From positions 1 through 38,191 of the forward strand of contig NZ_LOHE01000064.1 of NCBI RefSeq assembly GCF_001559865.1: a DNA stretch of 38,191 nucleotides. The letters are read 5' to 3'. Below are positions 25,617 to 34,998 of the stretch, piece by piece. The translations under genes were made by a program, and so were the position numbers. Position 1 is the first letter of the stretch, and each line of letters begins with the position of its first letter. The notes beneath the pieces were generated by a model, which did not search any database, was not told the DNA's origin, and worked only from the letters and a program-made list of their open reading frames with translations. The DNA is from Abyssisolibacter fermentans. Lineage in GTDB: Bacteria; Bacillota; Clostridia; Tissierellales; MCWD3.

Positions 25617-26123
25617 TTGATAAAAAATATTGCTTTCAATGATTACACAAAAGAAATGCTTAATCAACTGACAAAAGGAGCTTTTTTAACAGTAAAAAAT
25701 GGAGATATTGTTAATACCATGACTATTGGATGGGGTAATATCGGGTATATTTGGAAAAAACCAATATTTACAGTAGCAGTAAGAATTTCAAGGTATACTT
25801 ATGACTTAATAGAAAAGAGTAAAGAGTTTACGGTTAGTGTTCCAATTAAAAAAAATATGAAAAAAGAACTTCTTATTTGCGGTACAAAGTCAGGAAGAGA
25901 TGTAGATAAATTTAAAGAATGTGGTTTAACGAAAGAAAAGGGTCAATATCTTGGTACGCCTATCATCGGAGAATGTGAATTGCATTATGAATGTAAAATA
26001 GTTCACCAACAGCTTATAGAACCTGCATTATTAGATAACGATATTAGAGAAAAAATATATTCAGACAATGATTTTCATGTAATGTATTATGGGGAAATAG
26101 TAGCTAGCTATATAAAAGAATGA
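25617..26123 (+). CDS. Flavin reductase-like FMN-binding protein
   Basis: A 168-residue protein of the flavin reductase/flavoredoxin split-barrel type. TMTIGWGNIGYIWKKPIFTV and AVRISRYTYDLIEKSKEFTV match the FMN-binding strands, and IICGTKSGRDVDKF-like sequence matches the following helix. It could reduce free flavin with NAD(P)H or pass electrons as a flavoprotein; the partner is not known. The TTG start is preceded by AAGGAGATGG, a strong site at six to seven bases. A terminator starts at the stop codon, so this is the last gene of the cluster. Confidence 0.87.
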   Translation: MIKNIAFNDYTKEMLNQLTKGAFLTVKNGDIVNTMTIGWGNIGYIWKKPIFTVAVRISRYTYDLIEKSKEFTVSVPIKKNMKKELLICGTKSGRDVDKFKECGLTKEKGQYLGTPIIGECELHYECKIVHQQLIEPALLDNDIREKIYSDNDFHVMYYGEIVASYIKE

Positions 26124-26149
26124 AAAGAGTGATTTGTTTCACTCTTTTT
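26123..26149 (+). terminator. Rho-independent terminator after the flavin reductase gene
   Basis: AAAAGAGTGA pairs with TCACTCTTTT around a six-base loop and overlaps the last base of the stop codon. The rest of the gap to 26483 is AT-rich and holds repeat copy E. Confidence 0.8.
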
Positions 26150-26331
26150 ATTCTTTTATATACACAGATAATTATAAATGTAAAATTTTTTATTTAAGAA
26201 TCTTTTCTTATAAATTAACTACAGATATTTATTTTACTAATAGTTGTATTTAAAATATAAGCAAATATTAACTATGCTTTAAGAAATATTGAAGAAATTT
26301 GCAATAATTAAAAATCTAGTAGCTTTAAATA

Positions 26332-26417
26332 CTGATTATTCATATAACTTTGTAAGCGACTCACATAAAATCATAGATTTCAGTTCCCTGTTCATAATTT
26401 TCTATAAATAATCTGTG
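26332..26417 (+). repeat. GATTATTCATA-type intergenic element, copy E (short)
   Basis: Begins CTGATTATTCATATAA and ends TTCTATAAATAATCTGTG. Between the ends lies a single copy of the 45-base module: TAAGCGACTCACATAAAATC, then ATAGATTT, then CAGTTCCCTGTTCAT. It is the smallest complete form and shows ends plus one module. It lies 67 bases before the nitrilase-family start codon, same orientation. Confidence 0.7.
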
Positions 26418-26483
26418 TTAGAATATATTAATTTTATAAAATTTATGATAATCTTATAGGTAGTGTATAAGGAGAGTAAAAAT

Positions 26484-27311
26484 ATGATTAAAATTTCATT
26501 AGCTCAAATGTGCTCCAAATACAATGATGTGAATTATAATTTGAATAAAATGAATGAGTTTATTTTACAGGCAAAGAGAAATGGTTCAAGTATTATATGT
26601 TTCCCTGAATTATCGACATGTGGATATAGTAGAGATAATGTTCAAGTATTAGCAGAAAGCTTGAACTCAGACACAATAAACAGACTTAAAAAACAATCAA
26701 GAGATAATCAAATTATAATACTTGCTGGCATGGTAGAAAATTATAAGCATGACTATTATATAACTCATGCAGTAATATACCCTAATGGTAAAGTTCAGAG
26801 GTATCATAAGGTTCATTTGGGAAGGTTTGAGAGAAAACAATTCAAAGCTGGTGATGATTTGCCTGTTTTTGAGATAGATATAAACAATCAGCAATTAATA
26901 TTTGGTATATCAATATGTAATGATAGTCATTTTCCAGAAGCTATGATGGCAGTTGCGCTTCAAGGAGCACATATAATATTTTGCCCTCATGCATCTTTAA
27001 TAGATGCCAAAAAAAGAATTGATTTATGGCAAAAATATATGAGTGCAAGAGCATATGACAATAGGGTTTATATTGCTGCCGTAAATATGTGCGGACATAA
27101 TGGGGAAAAATATTTTGGTGGAGGAACTGCAATTTGGAATCCTATGGGAGATATGATCAATTATTATGATAAAGGACATGAAAAATCTACTCATTTTGAA
27201 ATAGATATATTAGAACTGGAAAAATTAAAAAATAATAAAGCAAGTATGAAGAATCATTATTATTTAAAAGATAGAAAAACAGAGGTATACAAAAAATACT
27301 TAGACAGGTGA
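26484..27311 (+). CDS. Carbon-nitrogen hydrolase (nitrilase superfamily)
   Basis: A 275-residue nitrilase-superfamily hydrolase. The catalytic Glu-Lys-Cys triad is visible at Glu42 (CFPELSTCG), Lys109 (YHKVHLG) and Cys145 ([12 protein letters not shown]). Members cleave amides, nitriles or carbamoyl groups; the substrate is not clear, since the FPELSTCGY and HKVHL motifs are shared by several branches. The start is ATG at 26484, with AAGGAGAG at seven bases; a GTG at 26463 lies before that site. The YgiQ-like gene begins five bases after the stop codon, so the two are cotranscribed. Confidence 0.9.
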   Translation: MIKISLAQMCSKYNDVNYNLNKMNEFILQAKRNGSSIICFPELSTCGYSRDNVQVLAESLNSDTINRLKKQSRDNQIIILAGMVENYKHDYYITHAVIYPNGKVQRYHKVHLGRFERKQFKAGDDLPVFEIDINNQQLIFGISICNDSHFPEAMMAVALQGAHIIFCPHASLIDAKKRIDLWQKYMSARAYDNRVYIAAVNMCGHNGEKYFGGGTAIWNPMGDMINYYDKGHEKSTHFEIDILELEKLKNNKASMKNHYYLKDRKTEVYKKYLDR

Positions 27312-27316
27312 TCACT

Positions 27317-29170
27317 ATGAATAATAAATTTTTACCTATAAACAAAAGTGATATGAAACAACTAGGATGGGAGCAACTAGATTTCATTTTAATTAATGCA
27401 GATGCTTATGTTGATCACCCTAGTTTTGGTGGAGCAATTATATCAAGAGTTTTAGAAGCAGTAGGATATAAGGTAGGAATTATAGCTCAACCAAATTGGA
27501 AATCAGTTGATGATTTCAAGAAATTAGGAAAACCGAGATTGGCGTTTCTAGTATCAGGTGGAAATATAGATCCTATGGTCAATCATTATACAGTTAACAA
27601 AAAACGTAGAAGAAGAGATTCATATTCCCCTGGGGGCAAAATGGATTGCAGACCAGATAGAGCTACAATAGTATACTGCAATATGTTAAAGCAGGCATAT
27701 AAAGATGTACCTATTATTGTAGGAGGTATAGAGAGTAGCTTGAGAAGATTTGCACATTATGATTATTGGAGTAATAGTGTTAGAAGGAGTATACTATTAG
27801 ATAGTAGAGCTGATTTATTAATATATGGTATGGGCGAAAAATCAATTATGGATATAGCGGAGTGTTTGAATTCTGGTATGGATATAAAATATATAAGACA
27901 TGTATCAGGAACTTGTTACACAGTTAAAGATTTAAATGAAGTTTATGATTGTATAGAGATACCTTCTTTTAAAGAAATAACTGAAAGTAAAAAGAAGTAT
28001 GCTCAAGCTTTTAAGATACAATATGAGGAGCAAGATGCTGTAAGAGGAAAAGCCTTAGCTCAAAAGCATAATGATGTGTACTTAGTTCAAAACCCACCAA
28101 CTATGGTTCTGTCTACTGATGAGCTAGATTGGGTTTATTCATTGCCATATGCTAGAAATTATCATCCTATTTATGAAAAAGATGGCGGTATTCCAGCTAT
28201 TGATGAAGTGAAATTTAGTATAGCTAGTTCTAGAGGTTGCTATGGAGGGTGTTCGTTTTGTGCATTAACTTTCCATCAAGGTAGAATTGTTCAAGGGAGA
28301 AGCCATGAATCAATTCTTAACGAAGCAAAAGAATTAACAAGTGACAAAGATTTTAAGGGTTACATACATGATGTTGGAGGACCAACAGCAAACTTTAGAG
28401 CACCGGCATGTGATAAACAACTAAAGGTTGGTACATGTAAAAATAGACAATGTTTATTTCCTAACCCATGTAAAAATTTAAAAGTATCGCACTGTGAGTA
28501 TACAGATCTTTTAACAAAGCTCAGGAAGCTTCCTAATATTAAAAAGGTGTTTGTTAGATCAGGTTTAAGATATGACTATATAATGGCTGATAAAGATGAT
28601 AGATTTTTATATGATTTATGTAAAAATCATGTTAGCGGTCAATTAAAAGTTGCACCTGAACATGTTGCAGAGGAAGTTTTAGAATTAATGGGCAAGCCAA
28701 AAAAAGAAATATTTGATAAATTCACTAAAAAATTTTATGATATAAATAAGAAACTAGGTAAAGAGCAATATTTAATACCATATTTGATGTCTAGTCATCC
28801 AGGCAGCACATTAAAATCTGCCATAAAATTGGCTGAGTATCTTAGGGATATTCATTATCAACCTGAGCAAGTGCAAGATTTTTATCCAACACCGGGAACA
28901 TTATCTACAACTATGTTCTATACAGGTTTAGATCCAACAAATGGTAGAAAAGTATATGTACCCAAAGATAAAAAAGAAAAAGCTATGCAAAGAGCGTTGC
29001 TTCAGTTTAGTAATCCCCATAATTACAATTTAGTCTTTGAAGCTTTAAGTAAAGCAGGTAGAAGAGATTTGATTGGATATGGACCTAAATGTTTGATTAG
29101 ACCAAAGAAAAAAGAAGAAATTAATAAGGTAAAAGCATACAATAACAAAAATAAAAGAAAGAGAAAATAA
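27317..29170 (+). CDS. YgiQ-family (UPF0313) radical SAM protein
   Basis: A 617-residue protein. The N-terminal cobalamin-binding-like region has [20 protein letters not shown] and [12 protein letters not shown], the hallmark start of this family. The radical SAM CX3CX2C motif is at Cys308, Cys312 and Cys315 ([19 protein letters not shown]). The later part has [19 protein letters not shown] and [12 protein letters not shown]-like sequence. The C-terminus is strongly basic (NKNKRKRK). The reaction is unknown. The start is ATG at 27317 with AGGTGATC upstream, rather than the GTG at 27308 that overlaps the previous gene. The end is four bases before the second 155-base hairpin repeat. Confidence 0.94.
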   Translation: MNNKFLPINKSDMKQLGWEQLDFILINADAYVDHPSFGGAIISRVLEAVGYKVGIIAQPNWKSVDDFKKLGKPRLAFLVSGGNIDPMVNHYTVNKKRRRRDSYSPGGKMDCRPDRATIVYCNMLKQAYKDVPIIVGGIESSLRRFAHYDYWSNSVRRSILLDSRADLLIYGMGEKSIMDIAECLNSGMDIKYIRHVSGTCYTVKDLNEVYDCIEIPSFKEITESKKKYAQAFKIQYEEQDAVRGKALAQKHNDVYLVQNPPTMVLSTDELDWVYSLPYARNYHPIYEKDGGIPAIDEVKFSIASSRGCYGGCSFCALTFHQGRIVQGRSHESILNEAKELTSDKDFKGYIHDVGGPTANFRAPACDKQLKVGTCKNRQCLFPNPCKNLKVSHCEYTDLLTKLRKLPNIKKVFVRSGLRYDYIMADKDDRFLYDLCKNHVSGQLKVAPEHVAEEVLELMGKPKKEIFDKFTKKFYDINKKLGKEQYLIPYLMSSHPGSTLKSAIKLAEYLRDIHYQPEQVQDFYPTPGTLSTTMFYTGLDPTNGRKVYVPKDKKEKAMQRALLQFSNPHNYNLVFEALSKAGRRDLIGYGPKCLIRPKKKEEINKVKAYNNKNKRKRK

Positions 29171-29173
29171 GAG

Positions 29174-29330
29174 AGTTTTTGGCGAGGGGAACCATCTAAT
29201 AATCTTTGACGGTTCCGACAAGAGCCCGTTTCTTTTGATTTAAGTAGAAGCGATGAAGAAACGAACTCTTGAAGTCACGCTTTCAAAGAAACATTAGATG
29301 GTTCCCTAGTGACTATACTGGTAGTTTTTA
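29174..29330 (+). repeat. 155-base hairpin repeat, copy 2
   Basis: Nearly identical to 18968-19121, with the same nested arms (GGGGAACCATCTAA/TTAGATGGTTCCC; TCTTTGA/TCAAAGA; GTTTCTT/AAGAAAC). It differs by scattered substitutions and three extra bases in the central loop. Some differences keep pairing and some break it. It starts four bases after the YgiQ stop codon and takes up most of the 280-base gap to the malic enzyme gene. Confidence 0.8.
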
Positions 29331-29450
29331 TAATTAATATATGCTAAAAGTGGGGGAAACTAAGTTATTTCAATACATTTAAAGGTAGTATTTATGAAGA
29401 GTGTAGTATTTCACAATTAACTATAATGGTATAATGAAGGAGGAAAAAAT

Positions 29451-30629
29451 ATGGACTATAATAAAGAAAGTCTTAGAGTGCATGAAGAAAAAAAAGGTAA
29501 GATTGAGGTTATTTCTAAAGTTAAAGTTGAAAACAAAGATGACTTAAGTATTGCTTATACACCAGGAGTAGCACAGCCTTGTAGAGAGATTCACAAGAAC
29601 GAAGATGATGTATATAAATATACATGCAAAGGCAATATGGTAGCAGTTGTTACTGATGGCAGTGCAGTTTTGGGACTAGGTGATATTGGACCAAAAGCAG
29701 CATTACCTGTTATGGAAGGAAAAGCCGTATTATTTAAAGAGTTTGCAAATGTAGATGCTTTTCCAATTTGTTTAGATACAAAATCTGTTGACGAAATAGT
29801 AAATATAGTAAAAGCAATGTCTCCTACTTTTGGTGGTATTAACCTAGAGGATATATCAGCGCCTAGATGTATAGAGATAGAAAAAAAATTAAAAGAAGAA
29901 TTAGACATACCTGTTTTTCATGATGATCAGCATGGAACTGCTGTAGTAGTTATAGCTGCATTGATAAATGGTTTAAAGTTTGTAAAAAAAGAAATTAATG
30001 AAATAAAAACAGTTGTAAATGGTGCAGGTGCTGCTGGTAGTGCAATAGTAAAAATGCTTATAAGTTTAGGAGTAGAGAATATCTTAGTTTGTGACAGAAA
30101 AGGAATTTTACATAAAGGTTCTAAATCTAATGATTGGAACAAAGAAGAATTAGCAGGTTTAACTAATAAAGAAGGGTTACAAGGTGATTTAAGAACTGCT
30201 ATTAAAAATGCAGATGTATTCATAGGAGTATCAGCAGCCAATGTTGTTGATGAAGAAATGATAAAAAGCATGAACAAAGATGCTATAGTTTTAGCAATGG
30301 CTAATCCTAATCCTGAAATAATGCCAGATTTAGCTTTAAAAGCTGGAGCAAGAATAGCTGGTTCAGGTAGATCTGATTTTAACAATCAAGTTAATAATGT
30401 TTTAGCTTTTCCAGGTATTTTCAGAGGAGCTTTAGATGTAAGAGCTACTGAGATTAATGAAGAAATGAAACTTGCTGCAGCAAATGCAATAGCAAGTATA
30501 ATAACAGAAGATGAATTAAGAGAAGATTATATTATACCTAATCCACTAGATAAAAGAATAGCTGAGAAAGTAGCTAAAGCTGTTTCGCAGGCTGCTATAA
30601 AAAGTGGAGTAGCTCGTAAAAACGCATAA
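29451..30629 (+). CDS. NAD(P)-dependent malic enzyme
   Basis: A 392-residue malic enzyme of the short bacterial type, converting malate to pyruvate and CO2 with reduction of NAD(P). It shows SIAYTPGVAQPCREI with the catalytic Tyr, KAALPVMEGKAVLFKEFANV with the catalytic Lys, EDISAPRC, and HDDQHGTAVV for metal binding. The Rossmann fingerprint is VVNGAGAAGSAIVKML. The cofactor preference cannot be read with confidence. The ATG has AGGAGGAAAAAAT upstream. The TVP38 gene follows by 38 bases. Confidence 0.95.
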   Translation: MDYNKESLRVHEEKKGKIEVISKVKVENKDDLSIAYTPGVAQPCREIHKNEDDVYKYTCKGNMVAVVTDGSAVLGLGDIGPKAALPVMEGKAVLFKEFANVDAFPICLDTKSVDEIVNIVKAMSPTFGGINLEDISAPRCIEIEKKLKEELDIPVFHDDQHGTAVVVIAALINGLKFVKKEINEIKTVVNGAGAAGSAIVKMLISLGVENILVCDRKGILHKGSKSNDWNKEELAGLTNKEGLQGDLRTAIKNADVFIGVSAANVVDEEMIKSMNKDAIVLAMANPNPEIMPDLALKAGARIAGSGRSDFNNQVNNVLAFPGIFRGALDVRATEINEEMKLAAANAIASIITEDELREDYIIPNPLDKRIAEKVAKAVSQAAIKSGVARKNA

Positions 30630-30667
30630 CATCTTAGTGTTGTATTATATACCAGGAGGCATATATA

Positions 30668-31348
30668 ATGAAGAAGAAATATAAAGTTATTTTTTCGGTT
30701 ATATTAATTATTATAATTGTATTATTAATAATACGATATTTTGATGCAGTGCGCTTATTATCTTTTGAGAGTTTCAAAAATAATAGAGATTACTTTAAAG
30801 CATTTGTAAACAAGCACTATTATATATCAGCTGCATGTTTTATATTTAGTTTTGTAATAATGTCATTTGGTATTCCTGTAGCTGCCTTTGCGACATTATT
30901 AGGAGGTTTTTTATTTGGATGGTTTTATGGCTTTATATATTCTCTTATAGGAGTAACGATAGGAGCCGCTTTAGCTTATTTGTTTTCCAAGCATGTTATA
31001 GGCTCATGGATAAGAAAAAAGTTTGGACAAAAGTTAGCAATTATTGAAAATGAAATAAATAATAATGCAATTAGCTATTTTACATCAGTAAGATTTATAC
31101 CGTCATTTCCCTTGTTTGTAGCTAATTTCGTTGCAGGTATTACTAATATTTCATTATTAACCTTTATGATGACAACTTTTTTTGGAATGTTACCATATTG
31201 TTTAGTGTATTCGATTGCAGGCAATAACATTGGTAATATTAATTCACCAAGAGAGGTTTTGTCACCCGAAATTATTTTGATGTTTATTATGCTCACAATT
31301 ATAGCTTTTATGCCAGCGGCTGTAAAAAAGCTTAAGAAGAAAAGGTAA
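30668..31348 (+). CDS. TVP38/TMEM64 family membrane protein, copy 1
   Basis: A 226-residue membrane protein with about six hydrophobic segments and the SNARE-associated/DedA-like core. The segment SFGIPVAAFATLLGGFLFGW followed by GFIYSLIGVTIGAALAYLFS is the family signature; RFIPSFPLFVANFVAGI and GMLPYCLVYSIAGNNIG follow. Relatives are thought to act in membrane lipid handling or undecaprenyl phosphate transport; the role here is not known. RBS AGGAGGC precedes the ATG. It is a paralogue of the product at 31491-32174, with which it aligns throughout. A strong terminator lies between them. Confidence 0.9.
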   Translation: MKKKYKVIFSVILIIIIVLLIIRYFDAVRLLSFESFKNNRDYFKAFVNKHYYISAACFIFSFVIMSFGIPVAAFATLLGGFLFGWFYGFIYSLIGVTIGAALAYLFSKHVIGSWIRKKFGQKLAIIENEINNNAISYFTSVRFIPSFPLFVANFVAGITNISLLTFMMTTFFGMLPYCLVYSIAGNNIGNINSPREVLSPEIILMFIMLTIIAFMPAAVKKLKKKR

Positions 31349-31351
31349 TGG

Positions 31352-31389
31352 AAAGTCTGTTTTGTTTTAATAACAAAACAGACTTTTTT
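31352..31389 (+). terminator. Rho-independent terminator after TVP38 copy 1
   Basis: AAAGTCTGTTTTGTT pairs with AACAAAACAGACTTT around a five-base loop and is followed by a T-run. It starts four bases after the stop codon. Confidence 0.85.
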
Positions 31390-31490
31390 AGTTTAAGCTC
31401 TTCAGCAAGAGGAATAAAAAATTAATTTAAGGATATCTCTATAATTTGTTGAATAATATATATAAGGTATGTTTAGCAGGGGGGAAAAAA

Positions 31491-32174
31491 GTGTTTATTA
31501 AAAGGATTGTAATATTGTCTACGCTATTTTTTATAATTGTAGTGCTTATATTAGCGTGTTTTTTTATTTTTGATGTAGTTACTTTTGATAATTTCAAGGC
31601 TAATAGAGATACAATAAAGAGTATAGTAAATGAAGAATATTATATTAGTATTATTCTAATTTTACTGGCATATATTTTAAGTGCTTTTGGAATGCCAATA
31701 ACGACATTATTAACTTTAGTAGTAGGTTTTTTATTCGGTTGGGTGTTGGGGTTTATGTATGCTATTATAGGAATAACTATAGGAGCATTATTGACCTTTG
31801 TTTTTTCACGGTTTATAATAAGTGATTTAATATGGAAAAATTATAGCCAGAAAATAGAACAAATTAATAAGCATATGGAAAAAGATGCTTTTAAGTATTT
31901 CGTTTCGTTAAGGTTAATTCCTTTTTTTCCAATATGCATAGCTAATTATGCAGGAGGTTTATCAAAGTTATCTTTAGTAGAGTTTACCTTGAGTACTATA
32001 ATAGGCAAATTGCCGTATTGCATTATTTATTCAGTAGCGGGTGATAATATAATAAATATAGAAAATATAAGTGAAGTTTATTCAATAAAAATCATATTGT
32101 TATTTGTGTTTTTAGCTGTATTATCTCTATTTCCAATATTATATAAATATATGAAAAAATTTTTATATTTTTAA
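31491..32174 (+). CDS. TVP38/TMEM64 family membrane protein, copy 2
   Basis: A 227-residue paralogue of the preceding TVP38 protein, sharing FDVVTFDNFKANRD, AFGMPITTLLTLVVGFLFGW, IGITIGALLTFVFSRFIISD, LRLIPFFPICIANYAGGLS and KLPYCIIYSVAGDNI. The start chosen is GTG at 31491 because an AGGGGGG tract lies about seven bases upstream and the resulting length matches copy 1. An upstream in-frame TTG at 31446 would add 15 residues with no ribosome binding site. The gene is 25 bases before the small exported protein gene, likely one transcript. It follows the terminator of copy 1 and so has its own promoter or depends on read-through. Confidence 0.88.
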   Translation: MFIKRIVILSTLFFIIVVLILACFFIFDVVTFDNFKANRDTIKSIVNEEYYISIILILLAYILSAFGMPITTLLTLVVGFLFGWVLGFMYAIIGITIGALLTFVFSRFIISDLIWKNYSQKIEQINKHMEKDAFKYFVSLRLIPFFPICIANYAGGLSKLSLVEFTLSTIIGKLPYCIIYSVAGDNIINIENISEVYSIKIILLFVFLAVLSLFPILYKYMKKFLYF

Positions 32175-32199
32175 AACAAACGAAAGAAGGGGGAATTAA

Positions 32200-32598
32200 A
32201 TGAAAAAAAGGATGTTTATTATTCTATCTTTTTTTATGTTTTTATTCATGACTAAAGTAAATGCTAATGTATGTTATGCAGATGTAAAAGAGAGTCATAT
32301 AAAAGAAAATAATATAATGCAGGTTTTTAAAGATGTAGGTACATATACGCAAGATTTATACAATAAAGAAATAAAAGAAAGTAATATAATAAGATTATTT
32401 AAAAACGTAGGTGTATTATCTAGTGATTCTAATATAGGCAATGATATAGATCAGGAAACACTTGATAAAATCAGTAATAAATATGGTTTGTCAAAAGGAA
32501 AGAAAAAACCTAGGAAGATAATTCAAATTGGTGATTTTGGATATTCAGGTAATGGCACAAAACTAATAATAGTTTTATTATTGTTATTGATATTTTAA
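32200..32598 (+). CDS. Small exported protein with internal repeat and hydrophobic C-terminus
   Basis: A 132-residue protein, not recognised. The N-terminus MKKRMFIILSFFMFLFMTKV is a signal peptide with a likely cleavage site near residue 23-27 (NANVCYA). Two similar segments follow: HIKENNIMQVFKDVG (about 33-48) and EIKESNIIRLFKNVG (about 58-72). A basic KGKKKPRK patch leads to GDFGYSGNG and a short hydrophobic tail (LIIVLLLLLIF) with no charges after it. It could be membrane-attached at the C-terminus. RBS GAAGGGGGAAT precedes the ATG. The gene follows the second TVP38 gene and may act with it. Confidence 0.65.
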   Translation: MKKRMFIILSFFMFLFMTKVNANVCYADVKESHIKENNIMQVFKDVGTYTQDLYNKEIKESNIIRLFKNVGVLSSDSNIGNDIDQETLDKISNKYGLSKGKKKPRKIIQIGDFGYSGNGTKLIIVLLLLLIF

Positions 32599-32647
32599 TC
32601 TTGAATAGACGTTTTTTTGACGGTAGTTTATTATAATGTATTTATAA

Positions 32648-32876
32648 CCTTGATTATTCATATAACGCCCAAATAATATGCTGTATAGTTCTGAATTAGA
32701 AGGTTTCAGTGAATTCGAAGGCATACTGAGTTGGTATGTCGTGAATTTAATGAATACCTTATAATCAGAAGGTATTATTAATGAATCTCCTATTTGGTTT
32801 CTTCATAGGATTAAGCGATTTACTCCAAATCACAGATTTGGGTTCACTGCTCATAATTTTCTATGAGTAATCTAGG
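32648..32876 (+). repeat. GATTATTCATA-type intergenic element, copy F
   Basis: Begins CCTTGATTATTCATATAA and ends TTTTCTATGAGTAATCTAGG. It has the CTGTATAGTT and CATACTGAGTTGGTATGTCG segments of copy D, and one 45-base module (TAAGCGATTTACTCCAAATC, then ACAGATTT, GGGTTCACTGCTCAT). It occupies nearly all of the 312-base gap before hutU. The right end is 34 bases from the hutU start codon, overlapping a longer in-frame reading of that gene. Confidence 0.75.
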
Positions 32877-32910
32877 TTTTATAATAATAAGTTTCAGAGG
32901 AGGATTATAT

Positions 32911-34944
32911 ATGAATAATGTTGACATATCTAATGCTATGAGCATTAAATTAGACAGTATTTTTAAGGAATTACCTAAAAAACCTGAATTTATTAAAGGA
33001 ATCCGAAGAGCTCCAAAAAGAGAATTTACATTAAACAAAGCTGAAACAGAACTAGCGTTAAAAAATGCTCTTAGATACGTTCCTGAAAAATGGCATGAAG
33101 AGCTGGCACCTGAATTTTTAGATGAACTTTTGACAAGAGGTAGAATCTATGGATATAGATTTAGACCAGAAGGAAATATTAAAGGAAAGGCAATAGATGA
33201 ATATAAAGGAAAAACTACTGAAGGTAAAGCTTTTCAAGTTATGATTGATAACAATTTAGATTTTGATATTGCTTTATACCCTTATGAATTAGTTACTTAC
33301 GGTGAGACAGGTCAGGTTTGTCAAAACTGGATGCAGTATCATATGATAAAAAAATATTTAGAAGAAATGACCTGTGACCAGACATTAGTAGTAGAATCAG
33401 GAAATCCTTTAGGGCTGTTTAAATCTACATTAGAAGCTCCTAGAGTAGTTATAACAAATGCTCTTATGGTAGGTTTATTTGATAATCAAGAAGATTGGCA
33501 TAGAGCTATGGCGTTAGGAGTTGCAAATTATGGCCAAATGACTGCTGGCGGTTGGATGTATATAGGCCCTCAGGGAATAGTACATGGAACTTACAGTACT
33601 TTACTTAATGCAGGAAGAGATAAATTAGGAATACCAGAGGATAGTGATTTAAGAGGAAAGTTATTTGTAACATCTGGTTTAGGCGGAATGAGCGGAGCAC
33701 AGGGTAAAGCCGTTGAAATAGCTAATGGAGTTGGTATAATTGCAGAGGTTGATTATTCAAGGATAGAAACAAGATACAATCAAGGTTGGGTAAGCAAAAT
33801 TGCTAAAAGTCCAGCAGAAGCATTTAAGATGGCAAAAGAGTATCAAGCTAAAAAAGAAACAGCTGCCATAGCTTTTCATGGAAATATAGTAGATTTACTT
33901 GAATATGCTGTAGATAATTCTATAAAAATTGACTTACTATCTGACCAAACATCATGCCATGCTGTTTATGATGGTGGATATTGTCCAGTAGGATTAACAT
34001 TTGAAGAAAGAACAGAGATGTTAGATAATAACAAAGCTAAATTTATAGAGCTTGTAAATGAAACACTAAAAAAACATTATAAGCTCATAAAGACACTTGT
34101 GGAAAACGGAACATATTTCTTTGATTATGGTAACAGCTTTATGAAAGCAGTTTATGATGCAGGAGTCCAAGAAATCTGTAAAAATGGAAGAAATGAATTA
34201 GATGGTTTCATATTCCCATCATATGTTGAAGATATATTAGGACCATTGTTATTTGACTATGGTTATGGACCATTTAGATGGGTTTGTTTAAGTGGTAAGA
34301 GAGAAGACTTATTGAAAACAGATCAAGCTGCTATGGAATGTATAGATCCAGAAAGAAGATTCCAAGATAGAGATAACTGGACATGGATAAAAGATGCAGA
34401 CAAGAATAAGCTTGTAGTTGGTACTCAAGCTAGGATACTATATCAAGATGCTTTTGGAAGATTAAATATAGCACTTAAATTTAATGATATGGTTAGAAAA
34501 GGAGAGATAGGCGCAGTTATGTTAGGTAGAGACCATCATGATACAGGTGGTACAGATTCTCCATTTAGAGAAACATCAAATATTAAAGATGGTAGCAATA
34601 TAATGGCTGATATGGCTACTCAATGCTTTGCAGGAAATGCTGCTAGAGGTATGAGTTTAGTAGCATTACACAATGGTGGAGGAGTAGGTATTGGAAAATC
34701 AATAAATGGCGGATTTGGTATGGTCTTAGATGGAAGTGAAAGAGTTGATAATATTCTTAAAAGATCTATGCTTTGGGATGTTATGGGTGGAGTTGCTAGA
34801 CGTTCTTGGGCTAGAAATGAAAACTCCATTAAAACATGTATAGAATATAACAACGTAAGAAAAGGAAAAGATCATATAACCATTCCATATATACCTGATG
34901 AAGATTTAATAAAGAAATTAGTAGACGAAAAATTCGAAAAATAA
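32911..34944 (+). CDS. hutU: Urocanate hydratase HutU
   Basis: A 677-residue urocanate hydratase (EC 4.2.1.49), which adds water to urocanate to give imidazolone propionate, using tightly bound NAD+. Family features include LVVESGNPLGLFKS, the glycine-rich VTSGLGGMSGAQGKAVEIA of the NAD fold, and GRDHHDTGGTDSPFRETSNI near the end. The protein is longer than the roughly 550-residue proteobacterial form and matches the longer Firmicute type. The start is ATG at 32911 with AGAGGAGG upstream; a reading from 32863 begins inside repeat copy F and has no site. It is first in the hut operon here; hutH is not in the window. Confidence 0.96.
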   Translation: MNNVDISNAMSIKLDSIFKELPKKPEFIKGIRRAPKREFTLNKAETELALKNALRYVPEKWHEELAPEFLDELLTRGRIYGYRFRPEGNIKGKAIDEYKGKTTEGKAFQVMIDNNLDFDIALYPYELVTYGETGQVCQNWMQYHMIKKYLEEMTCDQTLVVESGNPLGLFKSTLEAPRVVITNALMVGLFDNQEDWHRAMALGVANYGQMTAGGWMYIGPQGIVHGTYSTLLNAGRDKLGIPEDSDLRGKLFVTSGLGGMSGAQGKAVEIANGVGIIAEVDYSRIETRYNQGWVSKIAKSPAEAFKMAKEYQAKKETAAIAFHGNIVDLLEYAVDNSIKIDLLSDQTSCHAVYDGGYCPVGLTFEERTEMLDNNKAKFIELVNETLKKHYKLIKTLVENGTYFFDYGNSFMKAVYDAGVQEICKNGRNELDGFIFPSYVEDILGPLLFDYGYGPFRWVCLSGKREDLLKTDQAAMECIDPERRFQDRDNWTWIKDADKNKLVVGTQARILYQDAFGRLNIALKFNDMVRKGEIGAVMLGRDHHDTGGTDSPFRETSNIKDGSNIMADMATQCFAGNAARGMSLVALHNGGGVGIGKSINGGFGMVLDGSERVDNILKRSMLWDVMGGVARRSWARNENSIKTCIEYNNVRKGKDHITIPYIPDEDLIKKLVDEKFEK

Positions 34945-34998
34945 AACAGGGACGGTTTCTTCACCCATAGAGGGAACCAACCATGGGTCAACCCATCG

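Noticed and set aside
29927-30385. 152-codon minus-strand frame in the malic enzyme gene
   Set aside because: Antisense shadow of the NAD-binding region; codons are the complement of a highly conserved frame.
32863-32910. Longer N-terminus for HutU
   Set aside because: The extra 16 residues are encoded by the right end of repeat copy F, while AGAGGAGG directly precedes the ATG at 32911.
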